This document shows, in pieces, positions 39,468 to 40,293 of a stretch of DNA of 40,293 bases. The notes beneath the pieces were generated by a model that did not search any database, was not told the DNA's origin, and was given only the letters and a program-made list of their open reading frames with translations. Where the stretch lies: the NCBI GenBank assembly GCA_944322545.1, contig CALUPF010000037.1, positions 1 to 40,293 on the forward strand. Reading direction: 5' to 3'. Position 1 is the first letter of the stretch; the number at the start of each line of letters is the position of its first letter. This DNA comes from Candidatus Gastranaerophilales bacterium. Its GTDB lineage: Bacteria > Cyanobacteriota > Vampirovibrionia > Gastranaerophilales > Gastranaerophilaceae. A program made the translations under genes and the position numbers.

Positions 39468-40293
39468 TTACTCAATCCATCTAAATGATCTAACATATTT
39501 TTCTTCATTAATTTTTCCATCAACTTTTACTGTGAATACTCTGTATTGTTGATCACTTAGCTCTACCCCAGGAATTTTATTTAAATCTTTTATGATTTTT
39601 AATTTAGCATTTCTATCTAATTTAAAACCAGGGATAGCATTAAGAATTGAATTAAATGATAAATTACCAACTGCCCCTAGTATGTTATTTGCTTTTTTTG
39701 TTAAACGTCCATATATTCTCATGTTTGCATATTGTTGGAGAATATCGTATTCGCCATTGATATACAAGTTTAAATTGTCTCCTTTTGAATAGACTTCAAT
39801 ATCTTGTGCAACACCATTTTTGAGGGCGAATTTCCCTTTTATTGAATCGAAGTATCCTGTTTTTATTGGTGCAATTAAGTCAATGAAATTATTTAAGCTT
39901 ACACCTGTAATTCCACTTTTTATAAGATTTCCTGCTTTTAATAGATATTCGACAGATCCAAGTTTAGGCATTCTTCCATCTGAAATATCAAAATACACGT
40001 GACCTGAAAGATTTCTGATTCTTTCTGTATCAGAGTTTCCTTTTGTTGTCATAATGATAGTGCCATTTGATTTTCCGAATATTTGATCCTTAAAATCAAA
40101 TAACGCTGACGCAACTTTATTTGAATCTACATTGTTTGCTTTCAGTTCTGCTTTTATCTGATCATTAACAAAATTGTAGCTAGCTATACCTTGTATTTTT
40201 CCTGTTGTTATATCAAATGCAAGATTGTTAATCTTCAAAACTATATCTTTTCCTAGCGTGAAATTTGCTTTATAATTGCTTGCTGGCAAACCT
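39468..40293 (-). CDS. AsmA-like/DUF3971-type envelope protein (5' end beyond the window)
   Basis: At least 273 C-terminal residues; the frame stays open to the window edge, so the start lies outside and no start can be named. The repeating strand pattern ('YFDSIKGKFALKNGVAQDIEVYSKGDNLNLYINGEYD') and the closing 'IPGFKLDRNAKLKII' resemble AsmA-family C termini, which form long lipid-transfer grooves across the envelope (YhdP, TamB group). This fits a Gram-negative-type, two-membrane envelope. The assignment is from pattern alone. Confidence 0.55.
   Translation of the reverse strand, partial: GLPASNYKANFTLGKDIVLKINNLAFDITTGKIQGIASYNFVNDQIKAELKANNVDSNKVASALFDFKDQIFGKSNGTIIMTTKGNSDTERIRNLSGHVYFDISDGRMPKLGSVEYLLKAGNLIKSGITGVSLNNFIDLIAPIKTGYFDSIKGKFALKNGVAQDIEVYSKGDNLNLYINGEYDILQQYANMRIYGRLTKKANNILGAVGNLSFNSILNAIPGFKLDRNAKLKIIKDLNKIPGVELSDQQYRVFTVKVDGKINEEKYVRSFRWIE

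Overview
The window (about 30 % GC by eye) reads as chromosome of a non-photosynthetic relative of the Cyanobacteria, most likely the Gastranaerophilales/Vampirovibrionia ('Melainabacteria') lineage. The grounds are the ATP synthase locus, which runs a, c, b', b, delta, alpha, gamma with a duplicated b subunit and no beta or epsilon gene (the cyanobacterial split), the strong A/T bias, and several small unrecognised proteins that share an N-terminal 'SFK(G/A)' signature. This is an inference from gene order and protein style; no 16S or database search was possible.

Layout. 1-780: a likely small RNA (own promoter and terminator) converging on a FluC/CrcB fluoride channel. 784-3845: an M49-like metallopeptidase, pdxJ and rpmB. 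3899-9056: the ATP synthase operon. 9061-10191: an NfnA/SudB-type flavoprotein followed closely by an overlooked 59-residue four-cysteine protein. 10199-15540: an EF-hand-containing unknown, rsmG, a large P-loop/TPR protein, and dapB. 15561-18280: an accessory-looking stretch bounded by tRNA-Gln(CUG) and tRNA-Asn(GUU), with a two-TM protein that may carry a GAF-like domain, a 53-residue protein, several terminators, a duplicated tRNA-Asn 3' end and a possible structured RNA. 18288-31250: mutS2, an oversized phosphohexomutase, a secreted matrixin-like protease, a DUF4013-like membrane protein, thiL, ispD, argS, a one-Cys peroxiredoxin, an alkyltransferase, and a receiver-ParA (CpaE/TadZ-like) protein. 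31372-37313: a 35-residue ORF, a membrane pyrophosphatase with a signal-peptide-like N terminus, a second possible small RNA, an isocitrate-dehydrogenase-like gene coupled to cinA/pncC, an exported protein and an rqcP-like S4 protein. 37499-40293: lineage-style membrane proteins, an exported metallophosphoesterase, and the 3' part of an AsmA-like gene cut by the window edge.

Working together. ATP synthase and the proton/sodium-pumping pyrophosphatase suggest membrane energetics built on pyrophosphate and ATP, with an NfnA-type flavin subunit whose usual partner is not in the window. pdxJ, dapB, thiL, ispD and icd are housekeeping biosynthesis. The best candidates for something undescribed are the two small RNAs (128-257 and 34686-34787), the four-Cys protein beside the NfnA-like gene, the tRNA-bounded interval with its orphan folded element, and a recurring promoter design in which a short hairpin starts at the predicted +1 (ATP operon and argS). 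Several other genes instead appear to be leaderless.
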